Shown here in pieces: positions 50,410 through 59,123 of a stretch of DNA of 64,000 nucleotides (the first letter of the stretch is position 1; every line of letters starts with the position of its first letter). The DNA is from an uncultured Alphaproteobacteria bacterium (GTDB taxonomy: Bacteria; Pseudomonadota; Alphaproteobacteria; Micavibrionales; CSBR16-224). The notes beneath the pieces are model-generated. The model searched no databases. It had not been told where the DNA came from and was given only the letters and a program-made list of their open reading frames with translations. The stretch covers positions 62,001-126,000 of the forward strand of contig CATLPD010000004.1 in assembly GCA_950054485.1 (NCBI GenBank), read 5' to 3'. A program made the translations under genes and the position numbers.

Positions 50410-50473
50410 CTTGCCAAAAATTTAAAACGCAGTCATAATCCTTAGATCGAAAACAAGAGAAAGGAGCACTTCG

Positions 50474-50518
50474 ATGATTATTACATATCTTAAAAATGCT
50501 CCGGGCGCAGTTCTTTGA
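50474..50518 (+). CDS. Possible 14-residue leader peptide upstream of the ABC exporter
   Basis: MIITYLKNAPGAVL with AAAGGAG 8 nt upstream of the ATG. The coding end and the following GGGCGCAG ... AGCCCGGG can form a stem-loop (around 50502-50531). It could be a translated leader controlling the exporter gene at 50681. Short frames occur by chance; support here is the strong ribosome-binding site and structure. Confidence 0.3.
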   Translation: MIITYLKNAPGAVL

Positions 50519-50680
50519 TGATAAAGCCCGGGTTTAAAAACGCAAACATCCGGGCGTCAAATTTATTTTTTCAGCAAAATAAAATACCTCGGGTGGTTGC
50601 CGACTGAAAGGTCAGCAAAAGTCGCAGACAAATCTATGACTCCATGCTGATGTGGAAAACACATATCGATGGTGAATTAA

Positions 50681-52474
50681 ATGGAAGACATACAAAATAA
50701 AGTAAGCCGCATGAACTTTAAAAGTTTGATGCGTTTCAGTTTCAAATACTGGAAAAGAAAAAAATATATGCTTGTGACAGCCAGCTTTTTTATGCTTTTG
50801 GCGGTTGCGGCGGATATTATCTATCCGATCTATTCGGGGCGTTTGATTGACGCCTTGGCCTTGGGGCTAGATGATCCTCAAACTTATGCCGAGCCTGCAC
50901 TCTATGCCTTTCTGGGTATGGCGGCAATGGGGCTGTTGCAGCGCCTGTCCAAGATTACAGGTGTTTGGTTTTGGGCGCGACAGCTGGCAAGCATATTGCC
51001 TGAAATCGTAAAAGATGCCCATTACAAGGTGCAGCGGTTCACAACACGCTGGCATACGAACAGTTTTGCCGGTGCCACAACGCGTAAAATCACACGCGGC
51101 ATGTGGGGGTTCGATCAGTTTGGCGATCTTTTGTACATGAATATGATCCCGACGGCGCTGGTGCTGAGTGGTATTACGATCAGTCAGTTGATCCACGATT
51201 TTACAGTTGGGATGAGCTTTGTAATTGGTCTGGTGGTCTATATCACGATCAGCGCATTGCTGTCATTGAAATATCTGTCGCCTGCAAACCGGATTTGGGT
51301 TGCGGAAGATTCAAAGCTCAGCGGTACGATCGCGGATAATATTACATGTAACTCGGTTGTTAAAAACTTTGGCTCTGAAGCACGTGAAGACATGCGCCTG
51401 TCAGATAAGCTGGGTATTTGGTACAAAAAGCTTTACACGAACTGGATGCGTTATGTGACAGGTGACTTTATCCAGACGATGGTCTTGTACGTAATGCTGC
51501 AAACCTTGATCGGTCTTGCGGTCTGGAAATGGTATATCGGTGAATTCACCCCCGGTGAAGTTAGCTATACGATGACCAGTGCCTTTATCGTTATGGGCTA
51601 CGTCCGTGATATCGGCTCGCACATCCGCCAGATGCAGCGCGCATTGAATGACATGGAAGATGTTATTCATTTTAACGAGGCTGAACTGGATATCTCGGAT
51701 AAAGCCGATGCAAAACCTTTGCAGGTTACAGAAGGAAAGGTCGAATATAAAAATGTGACTTTCCGCTATGATAATCAAAAGGATCCGACCTATGAAGATT
51801 TTAACGTTGCAATTAAATCGGGCGAAAAAGTCGGCCTGGTCGGTGAATCGGGTAGTGGTAAATCGACGTTCGTGAAACTGTTACAGCGTCTATATGATCT
51901 GGATAAAGGGCAAATCATCATCGATGGACAGGACATTTCCAATGTCACGCTGGAGAGCTTGCGCCAGTCTATTTCGATGGTTCCGCAGGAGCCGATTTTG
52001 TTCCATAGATCCTTGCGCGAGAATATTGCCTACGGAAATCCGGATGTAACCGATGATGAATTGATCCATGCCGCCATAAAAGCACATGCCCATGAATTCA
52101 TCAGTAAACTGCCGGAAGGTTATGACACGATGGTCGGTGAGCGCGGCATCAAGCTGTCTGGCGGGGAACGCCAGCGCGTTGCGATTGCCCGTGCAATATT
52201 GGCGGACAAGCCGATCCTGATCATGGACGAGGCAACATCTTCTTTGGATTCCTTGTCCGAAAACCTGATTCAGGAGGCCATGGAAAACCTGACCGAAGGG
52301 CGCACAACAATCATGATTGCCCACCGCCTTTCAACAATCAAATCCGTTGACCGGATTTTGGTTTTTGATAACGGGCGCATTGTTGAACAGGGAACGCACA
52401 ACGAGCTGGTCGTAAAAGACGGCGGACAGTATCGGGCCTTGTTTGAAATGCAAAGCTTCGGTATGGAAAAGTAG
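50681..52474 (+). CDS. ABC exporter (half transporter with fused ATPase)
   Basis: A 597-residue ABC exporter: six membrane helices (~30-320), then the ATPase domain with VGLVGESGSGKSTFVKLLQR (Walker A), KLSGGERQRVAIARA (signature) and ILIMDEATSSLDS (Walker B). VAHRLST-type IAHRLSTIKSVDRI is typical for the MsbA/multidrug-like group. It works as a homodimer, exporting lipid, peptide or drug. Neighbouring genes do not tell the substrate. A 270-nt leader precedes it, and a 36-bp palindrome follows. Confidence 0.9.
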   Translation: MEDIQNKVSRMNFKSLMRFSFKYWKRKKYMLVTASFFMLLAVAADIIYPIYSGRLIDALALGLDDPQTYAEPALYAFLGMAAMGLLQRLSKITGVWFWARQLASILPEIVKDAHYKVQRFTTRWHTNSFAGATTRKITRGMWGFDQFGDLLYMNMIPTALVLSGITISQLIHDFTVGMSFVIGLVVYITISALLSLKYLSPANRIWVAEDSKLSGTIADNITCNSVVKNFGSEAREDMRLSDKLGIWYKKLYTNWMRYVTGDFIQTMVLYVMLQTLIGLAVWKWYIGEFTPGEVSYTMTSAFIVMGYVRDIGSHIRQMQRALNDMEDVIHFNEAELDISDKADAKPLQVTEGKVEYKNVTFRYDNQKDPTYEDFNVAIKSGEKVGLVGESGSGKSTFVKLLQRLYDLDKGQIIIDGQDISNVTLESLRQSISMVPQEPILFHRSLRENIAYGNPDVTDDELIHAAIKAHAHEFISKLPEGYDTMVGERGIKLSGGERQRVAIARAILADKPILIMDEATSSLDSLSENLIQEAMENLTEGRTTIMIAHRLSTIKSVDRILVFDNGRIVEQGTHNELVVKDGGQYRALFEMQSFGMEK

Positions 52475-52494
52475 TATTAGGTAAATTAATATTA

Positions 52495-52532
52495 TTGACA
52501 CCCTTTATGTAATGTCTTACATATAGGGTGTC
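52495..52532 (+). promoter_or_regulatory. 36-bp near-perfect palindrome overlapping a sigma-70 promoter
   Basis: GACACCCT ... AGGGTGTC with inner ATGTAA/TTACAT (52497-52532): 15 of 16 arm bases are complementary, loop 4 nt. TTGACA (52495-52500), 17 bp and TACATA (52518-52523) fit a promoter for the gene at 52558. The same sequence could be a terminator for the exporter, followed by TTTCT. Dual use is possible. Confidence 0.5.
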
Positions 52533-52557
52533 TTTCTATAGTGTAAAAGGAATAAAT

Positions 52558-53115
52558 ATGAAACTCCGCAAAGCTCTGGGTAATGGCACAATCAGTGGTC
52601 TGGATGCAGGCGTAAAAATAGCATATGGCGCAGCAGCTGTATGTGCGCTGGGTTTACCGATAACAGGCGCCTATCTGGGTGCAACATTGCTTGGTGCGCA
52701 GCTTGTCTCGCTGTTCGGTGCGGGCCTTGCCGGGACAATGGGTGGAAGCTTCATATCGGTTGCAGGCGCAGTTGCGGGCGGTTTTGCAGGTTTACTTGGC
52801 GGGATTATGGCGGCCATTCCAGCAGTGCCAGCAGCTTTCTATACATTCTTAGGCGCAAGCACCTTAACAGGAACCATATTGGGTGGCACAGTTGGCGCAA
52901 CAGGCAAGGCCGTTGGCGCGGTATCGTCCGCTAGACCTAAAATTGGAAAATCTAAAAAGAAAACAGCCGAAGGTCCTGCAAAAGGAAATGAAAAATCACC
53001 TGTAGGTGATAAGGCTGTAAAAGAAACGTTTAAAGATGCCAAGAAGGCCGGACCTGTGGCAAAACAAAAGAAGAAACCGACACCCAAGAAGTCAGAAATA
53101 ACAGCAAAGAGGTAA
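52558..53115 (+). CDS. Gly/Ala-rich membrane protein with basic C-terminal tail (first of pair)
   Basis: A 185-residue protein. Residues ~15-125 are rich in Gly and Ala (AAAVCALGLPITGAYLGATL, GLAGTMGGSFISVAGAVAGG) with three or four helices containing GxxxG motifs. Residues ~125-185 form a Lys-rich tail (KSKKKTAEGPAKGNEK, KQKKKPTPKKSEITAKR) that may bind nucleic acid or the cytoplasmic membrane face. AAAGGA precedes the ATG. It stands 4 nt before the next gene, so the two form a unit. Similar architecture is found at 22269-23269 and 40190-40774. Function unknown. Confidence 0.78.
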   Translation: MKLRKALGNGTISGLDAGVKIAYGAAAVCALGLPITGAYLGATLLGAQLVSLFGAGLAGTMGGSFISVAGAVAGGFAGLLGGIMAAIPAVPAAFYTFLGASTLTGTILGGTVGATGKAVGAVSSARPKIGKSKKKTAEGPAKGNEKSPVGDKAVKETFKDAKKAGPVAKQKKKPTPKKSEITAKR

Positions 53116-53119
53116 GAAA

Positions 53120-53635
53120 ATGGGCGCTTTTCCTTTAACGAAATCAAAATCAATGGGTGATGTTGTTGCCAAGACCGTTTGGTTTACCATGGGATCAGCA
53201 CTTGTTCTCGGGACCAGCATTGCTGCAACAGCTGTTGCAGGCACAGTCATGGCGGCCGGTGCTGTTTCAGGTACATTTGCATCAATTGCTGCCGGTGCAG
53301 GCGGCATGGCGGCAGGGGCAGTTCTTGGGGCTCCTCTGGGATTGGCGGTTGTTGCGGGCGGTATGCTTTCTTATGGCGCTTTAAAGATGGGTTTAAAAAC
53401 TACGGGTGCCATGATCGATGGTACAGCACGAAAAATCACAAATTGGAAACAGCGCAGAGCCGAGGCGAAAAACAAAACAGTTGAGGTGCCAGCCACTGTT
53501 CCTGAAAAAACAGTTGAAGCTAAGAAGGCTCCGAAAAAGGCAACAGCCGAATTTAAAAAGATGAAGGCGCCTAAAGCCAAGATGCCAGTAAATAAAAAGA
53601 CCAAAAAGACAGCTTCGCCAAAGGTGGCAGCTTAA
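53120..53635 (+). CDS. Gly/Ala-rich membrane protein with basic C-terminal tail (second of pair)
   Basis: A 171-residue protein. The hydrophobic part (VWFTMGSALVLGTSIAATAV, GTVMAAGAVSGTFASIAAGA, APLGLAVVAGGMLSYGALKM) is followed by a Lys/Ala/Pro-rich tail (APKKATAEFKKMKAPKAK). The tail resembles eukaryotic-histone-H1-like or other bacterial basic tails, joined here to membrane helices. AGAGG lies before the ATG. A strong bidirectional terminator at 53656-53685 separates it from icd. No family is recognised. Confidence 0.78.
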   Translation: MGAFPLTKSKSMGDVVAKTVWFTMGSALVLGTSIAATAVAGTVMAAGAVSGTFASIAAGAGGMAAGAVLGAPLGLAVVAGGMLSYGALKMGLKTTGAMIDGTARKITNWKQRRAEAKNKTVEVPATVPEKTVEAKKAPKKATAEFKKMKAPKAKMPVNKKTKKTASPKVAA

Positions 53636-53655
53636 AGTCTTGCACTTTCAGATAA

Positions 53656-53685
53656 TAAAAAAGCGGCCATCTGGCCGCTTTTTTG
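53656..53685. terminator. Bidirectional terminator between the Gly-rich gene pair and icd
   Basis: GCGGCC and GGCCGC pair around ATCT, with A-run on the left and T-run on the right. It serves both convergent genes. Confidence 0.9.
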
Positions 53686-53686
53686 C

Positions 53687-55135
53687 TTATTGTCCCTGCG
53701 CCAGAGAGTAACCGCGCTGATCCCCGAAATGATAGAGGTTTTCGGTTTTAACAAAATCAAAGCCTGCACCCTGAACGGCTTGAATTTGCTGAATAATATG
53801 ATCGTGCGTGATATTATCACCTGTGGCTGTAAAACGGCAGCACCAGTGATCCGATTCGCAGACAGGGTTTACCGAACCCGGCCACATCATAAGGCCTTTT
53901 GTTGAAATCACTTCCAGCTTCAGGCCTTCAACAGCTGTTTTCGACAGGGCGTCGCCCAGCTTGTTTGCATCTGCGCTTTCATTCCAATTTACAAAAATAT
54001 CGACGCCGACTAGTTTTCTGTCAGCGGCCTTCGGCAGGCTTATTTTGGGAAGTTCGATTTTTTTGGAGGCTTTGCCGTATGAAACAGGTTTGAATTTTTC
54101 AGGCTTTTCACCTAAACGCTCCATCAGGGCTTTGGCAAAGTCCTGCGTGCCAACTTTGTGTTTACTGGTTTCTTCTTTATAGATGTCACCGGTATGTACG
54201 CCATCTTCGATTGTTTTCAGCCATGCGTTGTGAATTTTTTCGGCAACCTGACCCTGACCGATATGTTGCAGCATCAAAATTGCCCCATGAATTAGACCGG
54301 ATGGATTGGCGATACCTTGGCCTGCAATGTCAGGGGCTGACCCGTGAATAGCTTCGAACATGGCCCCATGTTCACCGATATTGGATGAACCGCCAAGGCC
54401 GACTGACCCGGAAACCTCGGCCGCGATATCCGAAATAATATCGCCATACAGATTTTCGGTCACTACAACGTCAAAGACTTCAGGGCGTGATGCAATACGC
54501 GCTGCGCCGATATCGACAATCCAGTGATCTGTTTCCAGATCGGGATAATCTTTTGCAACACGGTCAAATGTGCGGTGGAAAAGGCCATCAGCCATTTTCA
54601 TGATATTGTCTTTTGATATGCAACTGACCTTTTTACGGCCTGCGCTGCGTGCATATTCGAATGCGTAGCGAATAATTTTTTCAGACCCTGTTTCGCTGAT
54701 CAGCTTTAAACATTGATATACGTTGGCTGTTTGACGGTGTTCGATACCTGCATAAAGGTCTTCTTCATTCTCACGAAAGATCACCATATCCATATTGGGC
54801 TGAGTCGTTTTTACAAACGGGTGATAGGATACGCAGGGGCGAACGTTTGCAAACATGCGCATTGTCTTACGCACGGTCACGTTCAGGCTTTTGAATCCAC
54901 CGCCTTGCGGGGTTGTGATGGGCGCCTTTAGGAAGGCATCTGTGCGAAACAAGGAATCCCAAGCGCTATCATCAATGCCGTTCATCACGCCTTTTTTGAA
55001 CATTTCTTCGCCAATGGTAATGGTCTCAATATCGAATTCAGCGCCAGCGGCATCCAGAATTTCAAGTGTTGGCGTCATGATTTCAGGGCCGATACCATCA
55101 CCGTATGCAACTGTAATTGGCATTTTTTTGCTCAT
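53687..55135 (-). CDS. icd: NADP-dependent isocitrate dehydrogenase (long form)
   Basis: A 482-residue TCA-cycle enzyme. Substrate and metal residues lie in VIFRENEEDLYAGIEHRQTA and in DIIADIA-type DIISDIAAEVSGSVG. The NADP region is EAIHGSAPDIAGQGIANPSG. The C-terminal 150 residues (from about 330) form an extra domain found in the ~490-residue subgroup of bacterial enzymes rather than E. coli Icd (416). The start codon has GAGGATA-like Shine-Dalgarno. 14 nt separate it from nhaA, which lies upstream on the same strand. Confidence 0.92.
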   Translation of the reverse strand: MSKKMPITVAYGDGIGPEIMTPTLEILDAAGAEFDIETITIGEEMFKKGVMNGIDDSAWDSLFRTDAFLKAPITTPQGGGFKSLNVTVRKTMRMFANVRPCVSYHPFVKTTQPNMDMVIFRENEEDLYAGIEHRQTANVYQCLKLISETGSEKIIRYAFEYARSAGRKKVSCISKDNIMKMADGLFHRTFDRVAKDYPDLETDHWIVDIGAARIASRPEVFDVVVTENLYGDIISDIAAEVSGSVGLGGSSNIGEHGAMFEAIHGSAPDIAGQGIANPSGLIHGAILMLQHIGQGQVAEKIHNAWLKTIEDGVHTGDIYKEETSKHKVGTQDFAKALMERLGEKPEKFKPVSYGKASKKIELPKISLPKAADRKLVGVDIFVNWNESADANKLGDALSKTAVEGLKLEVISTKGLMMWPGSVNPVCESDHWCCRFTATGDNITHDHIIQQIQAVQGAGFDFVKTENLYHFGDQRGYSLAQGQ

Positions 55136-55149
55136 TTTATCCTCTTGTT

Positions 55150-56445
55150 TCAGGTTACTCTGTTTTCATGATAGACGGGGGTGCCGTCGGTCTTTGTCGC
55201 GCGATTAGCTAATAGTAATAAGATCGTACCCAGAATCGCCGACAGGGTCGATCCGACCAGAACGCCCAGGCGGACTTCGCGCTCTAGCTCGGCACTGGTA
55301 AAGGCAAGGGTTCCGATAAATAAACTCATGGTAAAGCCGATACCGCATAATGCAGCCAACCCGTATATATGCTGCCACGTTACGGAATCCGGTTTGCGGG
55401 CAATACCTGTTTTATTAGAAAGCCAGATCGTGCCGAAAATGCCAAGCTGCTTACCGACGAATAGACCCAGAATAATTCCAAGAGTTACGGGTTCAAGCAG
55501 GATATCAAATGACATGCCGCGAAATGACACACCCGCGTTGGCAAAAGCAAATATAGGCAGAATTAAAAAGACAACCCATGGGTGGAGGGCGTGCTCCAGA
55601 CTTTCACCCATTGAATAACCTTCGGGTGATGTCCTCTTAAGCGGTATAAAAAATGCTGTGACTACACCTGCAAGGGTGGCGTGAATTCCTGACTTTAATA
55701 CAGCCAGCCACAATATGATGCCGACAATGATAAACAGTGTGGGTTTGTGTGTACCGCTTCGGTTTAGAACGAGAAGCACGACTATGCATATTGCGGCAAT
55801 AATCAGTGCAATAAGCGTGAGGTCACTGGTGTAAAATAGCGCGATAATTACCACAGCGCCGATATCATCCATGACCGCAATGGCTGTCAGCAGAATCTTA
55901 AGCGCGACAGGCGCGCGCGAGCCCAGCAGCGCCAGAATACCAAGCGCAAATGCAATATCAGTTGCTGAGGGGATTGCCCAACCGTGGACAAAGGTCTCGT
56001 TTTCATGCGTGACAGCATAATATATCAAGGCCGGCACTGCCATACCACCGACCGCAGCAATCGCTGGCAGCAGGGCTGTTTCTTTGGTTGAAAGCTCGCC
56101 GCGGATAAATTCGCGTTTGACTTCCAGCCCGACAAGGAAAAAGAACAGTGCCATCAGGCCATCGTTGATCCAATAGAGTAGGGGCTTTGAGAGCCCGACA
56201 TCCCCGTACAAAACTGAGAATTTCGTGTAAAGAATTTTATTATAGAGATCATCAAGCCCGGAGTTTGCAAAAACCAGTGCCAGAATCGTGAAAATGACCA
56301 GCAGGATCCCGCCTGCGGCTTCCAATTGGAAGAAACGCTTAAGGGCATAACTGACATATTGCGGGCTGAGTTTTTTCACTGTTAAACTTTCTTGTTCCTT
56401 TGTAGACTTATAAGCCTTAGATAATAAAATATCGAAGATCGACAT
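55150..56445 (-). CDS. nhaA: Na+/H+ antiporter NhaA
   Basis: A 431-residue antiporter with eleven or twelve hydrophobic segments. Motifs are GLEVKREFIRGEL, IPSATDIAFALGILALLGSR with the double Asp region, AIAVMDDIGAVVIIALFYT with its ion-binding Asp pair, and the C-terminal GFTMSLFIGTLAF. The N-terminal 25 residues before FFQLEAAGG are longer than in E. coli NhaA, so the start may be downstream, at a GTG in front of KKLSPQ. Gene order nhaA-icd; divergent from deoA with only 25 nt, so promoters must overlap or lie inside coding sequence. Confidence 0.93.
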   Translation of the reverse strand: MSIFDILLSKAYKSTKEQESLTVKKLSPQYVSYALKRFFQLEAAGGILLVIFTILALVFANSGLDDLYNKILYTKFSVLYGDVGLSKPLLYWINDGLMALFFFLVGLEVKREFIRGELSTKETALLPAIAAVGGMAVPALIYYAVTHENETFVHGWAIPSATDIAFALGILALLGSRAPVALKILLTAIAVMDDIGAVVIIALFYTSDLTLIALIIAAICIVVLLVLNRSGTHKPTLFIIVGIILWLAVLKSGIHATLAGVVTAFFIPLKRTSPEGYSMGESLEHALHPWVVFLILPIFAFANAGVSFRGMSFDILLEPVTLGIILGLFVGKQLGIFGTIWLSNKTGIARKPDSVTWQHIYGLAALCGIGFTMSLFIGTLAFTSAELEREVRLGVLVGSTLSAILGTILLLLANRATKTDGTPVYHENRVT

Positions 56446-56470
56446 CTTTGCAAACGAAAAGAGGATAAAA

Positions 56471-57793
56471 ATGCTCCCTCAGGAAATCATAAGAAAAAAA
56501 AGGGACGGAAAAAAGCTTTCGGATCAGGAAATTAAACAGTTTATTGGCGGTGTGCCTGATCAAAGCGTCAGCGAGGGGCAGGTCGCATCTTTTTGTATGG
56601 CAACATTATTGAATGGCATGGAAATGGACGAGCGTGTTGCGCTGACATCGGCCATGGCATCTTCGGGAACAGTTTTGGAATGGGAATCATTGGATTTGCC
56701 AGGGCCTGTTCTGGATAAACATTCAACAGGCGGTATTGGCGACAAGGTCAGTTTAATGCTGGCGCCCATTATTGCGGCTTGCGGCGGGTTTAACCCGATG
56801 CTGTCGGGCCGTGGTTTGGGCCATACGGGCGGTACGCTCGATAAAATGGATTCAATCCCGGGTTATGTTTCGCAGCCTGATCTGGAATTATTTCGCAAAA
56901 CAGTGAAAGAGGCTGGTTGTGCCGTTATCGGCGCAACAAAAGATTTGGCACCTGCGGATCGTATTATCTATTCTATTCGTGATGTGACAGCAACGGTTGA
57001 ATCGATCGATCTGATTACGGCCTCGATTTTGTCGAAGAAATTGGCGGCGGGCCTTGATGCCTTGGTTATGGATGTTAAGTTTGGCACGGGCGCATTTATG
57101 CAGGATTATCAGGATGCTAAGGCCTTGGCCGAAAGCATTGTTTCTGTTGCAAATGGTGCGGGTATGCCGATCGTCGGGTTGATGACAGATATGAATCAGG
57201 TACTGGGCACGACGGCAGGGAATGCTGTTGAGGTTCAGGAGGCTGTTGAATTCCTGCGCGGTGATAATATTGATCCGCGCCTGTATGAAGTGACGGTGTC
57301 ATTGTGCGAGGAGCTGCTGGTCATGGGCAAGCTTGCCGACAGCAATGATCAAGCGCGCCAGAAAATCGAAACATGCCTGCAAAACGGGCAGGCTGCAGAA
57401 CAGTTTCAAAAGATGGTTACTATTTTGGGCGGACCTAAGGATTTTGTTGATAAGTCAAATACATACCTGCAAGGTGCTAATGTGAAACATGAGGTGTTTG
57501 CAAGTCATGAAGGTTATATTTCTGCTATGGATGCGCGCGCAATCGGTATCGGTATTGTCGAGATGGGCGGCGGTCGCAAAAAGCCAAGCGATACAATTGA
57601 CCATTCAGTCGGTCTGACGCATTGTGCGCAAATTGGCGACAAAGTTGGCCCTAAAGAAAAGCCGCTCGCGGTCATACATGCCAAAACAAAAGAGGATGCC
57701 ATGAAAATGGGGCAGACATTAAATGATATCGTTGAGGTCAGCGGCCAAAAACCTGAACTATCGGATGCCGTCACAGAAAGGGTCGCCGTATGA
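56471..57793 (+). CDS. deoA: Thymidine phosphorylase
   Basis: A 440-residue phosphorylase cleaving thymidine or uridine to base and sugar phosphate. Signature motifs are KHSTGGIGDKVSLMLAPIIA, SGRGLGHTGGTLDKMDSIPG and KKLAAGLDALVMDVKFGTGA. Family length. A GAGGATAAAA site precedes the ATG. The gene overlaps cdd by 4 nt (ATGA) and precedes two transporter genes; with cytidine deaminase it makes a nucleoside salvage set. Confidence 0.94.
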   Translation: MLPQEIIRKKRDGKKLSDQEIKQFIGGVPDQSVSEGQVASFCMATLLNGMEMDERVALTSAMASSGTVLEWESLDLPGPVLDKHSTGGIGDKVSLMLAPIIAACGGFNPMLSGRGLGHTGGTLDKMDSIPGYVSQPDLELFRKTVKEAGCAVIGATKDLAPADRIIYSIRDVTATVESIDLITASILSKKLAAGLDALVMDVKFGTGAFMQDYQDAKALAESIVSVANGAGMPIVGLMTDMNQVLGTTAGNAVEVQEAVEFLRGDNIDPRLYEVTVSLCEELLVMGKLADSNDQARQKIETCLQNGQAAEQFQKMVTILGGPKDFVDKSNTYLQGANVKHEVFASHEGYISAMDARAIGIGIVEMGGGRKKPSDTIDHSVGLTHCAQIGDKVGPKEKPLAVIHAKTKEDAMKMGQTLNDIVEVSGQKPELSDAVTERVAV

Positions 57794-58218
57794 GCACATA
57801 TTCGGATCATGAACTGAAAGCATTTTATGAAGACTGTTTGACGGCGCGGAAAAAATCTTATTCCCCTTATTCGAAATATCCGGTCGGTTGTGTGCTGTTG
57901 GATGACAAGGGTCAAAAACATCTGGGCTGCAATATTGAAACAGCCCATTACAAAAGCAATTGCGCCGAAGCGACGGCCATAGGGCACATGATAATGGCAG
58001 GGGGTAGCAAGATAAAAGACATCTTTGTTATCGGATCGTCTGGCGAGGAATTATGCTCGCCCTGTGGAGATTGCCGACAGCGCATTCGTGAATTCGCAAA
58101 TGATGGTATCGGCATATATTGTTTTTCCGAAAGTGGTACGCTTTTAAGACGTTATAGCATGGAAGAGCTTTTACCCGGATCATTTGGCCCTGAAAACCTT
58201 TCTGAAAAAAGATCATGA
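57790..58218 (+). CDS. cdd: Cytidine deaminase
   Basis: A 142-residue zinc enzyme converting cytidine to uridine. The zinc ligands lie in NCAEATAIGHMI (with catalytic Glu) and CSPCGDCRQRI. The N-terminal YSPYSKYPVGCVLLDDKG is the family pattern. Start overlaps deoA by 4 nt and its stop overlaps the next transporter gene by 4 nt, so the four genes of the block are likely co-transcribed. Confidence 0.94.
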   Translation: MSTYSDHELKAFYEDCLTARKKSYSPYSKYPVGCVLLDDKGQKHLGCNIETAHYKSNCAEATAIGHMIMAGGSKIKDIFVIGSSGEELCSPCGDCRQRIREFANDGIGIYCFSESGTLLRRYSMEELLPGSFGPENLSEKRS

Positions 58219-59123
58219 GTCCATTATATCCCGGCAATATTCGTCATAACGATCTTATGGCGATTGGCACAATTCTTCTATGCTACTTTATCTTTTCTGT
58301 TGCAGATGCTTCGATCAAATATGTGTCGCCACATTTTGAGACTGTCGTCATTCTGTTTTGGGATGCGTTTTTTAGCGTTGTATGTATGGGGATATATGTT
58401 TCTTTTAAGGGGGGGGTGAAAACTTTAAAAACGAACAAATTGAAGTATCATGTCTTTAAATCCATTGTTGGGATCGCAATTGGCCTTGTCGTTATTTATG
58501 CCTTGCGTAATACGACCTTGTCTGAATATTACCTGATGGTGTTCACCACGCCAATTTGGGTCGTCTTATTTGCCAGACTTATGATGAAAGAAAAGCTGAC
58601 CCCCTTTAGAACAGCGGTTATATTGTCCGGGTTTGGCGTTATTCTTTATGTGTTTATGCCGCAAGGTCGCCTCGTGATTGATATGGGGATGCTGGCGGCT
58701 TTGTTAGTTGCTTTGCTTGCGGGCTTTATAATGATCTTTGTTCGTCAATATCTTAAAGGCGAACCACCTGCCTTGCTGGGTGGTTTCAATGCGCTCGCCA
58801 TCGTCTTAATACTAGCGGTTGTTGCAATCCCAAAAACGACAAGCGAGATTTTATGGGCGATGCCTTATCTCGCATTGGTTGGTATATGCATTTTCTCATC
58901 CAATATTTTGCTCGCCAAAGCTTTTCATATGGTCAGTCTGTCGGCTATTTTGGCACCTTTCCATTACTCGCAGATGATCTACGGTGTTCTAATGGGATAT
59001 TTCCTGTTTGCAGAAATACCTACATCGCGTACAATTATCGGGTCGCTAGCGCTGGTGTTCATCGGCCTTGCCTTGTTCTGGTATGATTATAACAATAATA
59101 AAAATTTAAAGAGATATGCCTGA
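58215..59123 (+). CDS. EamA-family DMT transporter, tandem copy 1
   Basis: A 302-residue drug/metabolite-type transporter of ten hydrophobic segments in two EamA repeats (ADASIKYVSPHFETVVILFW, TLSEYYLMVFTTPIWVVLFA, HMVSLSAILAPFHYSQMIYG). The gene starts in the cdd stop. The second copy overlaps by 8 nt and shares FxYSQMI-type C-terminal and the APFHY motif, so they result from duplication. Neighbouring nucleoside genes suggest nucleosides or bases as substrate, but this family has many. Confidence 0.88.
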   Translation: MSPLYPGNIRHNDLMAIGTILLCYFIFSVADASIKYVSPHFETVVILFWDAFFSVVCMGIYVSFKGGVKTLKTNKLKYHVFKSIVGIAIGLVVIYALRNTTLSEYYLMVFTTPIWVVLFARLMMKEKLTPFRTAVILSGFGVILYVFMPQGRLVIDMGMLAALLVALLAGFIMIFVRQYLKGEPPALLGGFNALAIVLILAVVAIPKTTSEILWAMPYLALVGICIFSSNILLAKAFHMVSLSAILAPFHYSQMIYGVLMGYFLFAEIPTSRTIIGSLALVFIGLALFWYDYNNNKNLKRYA

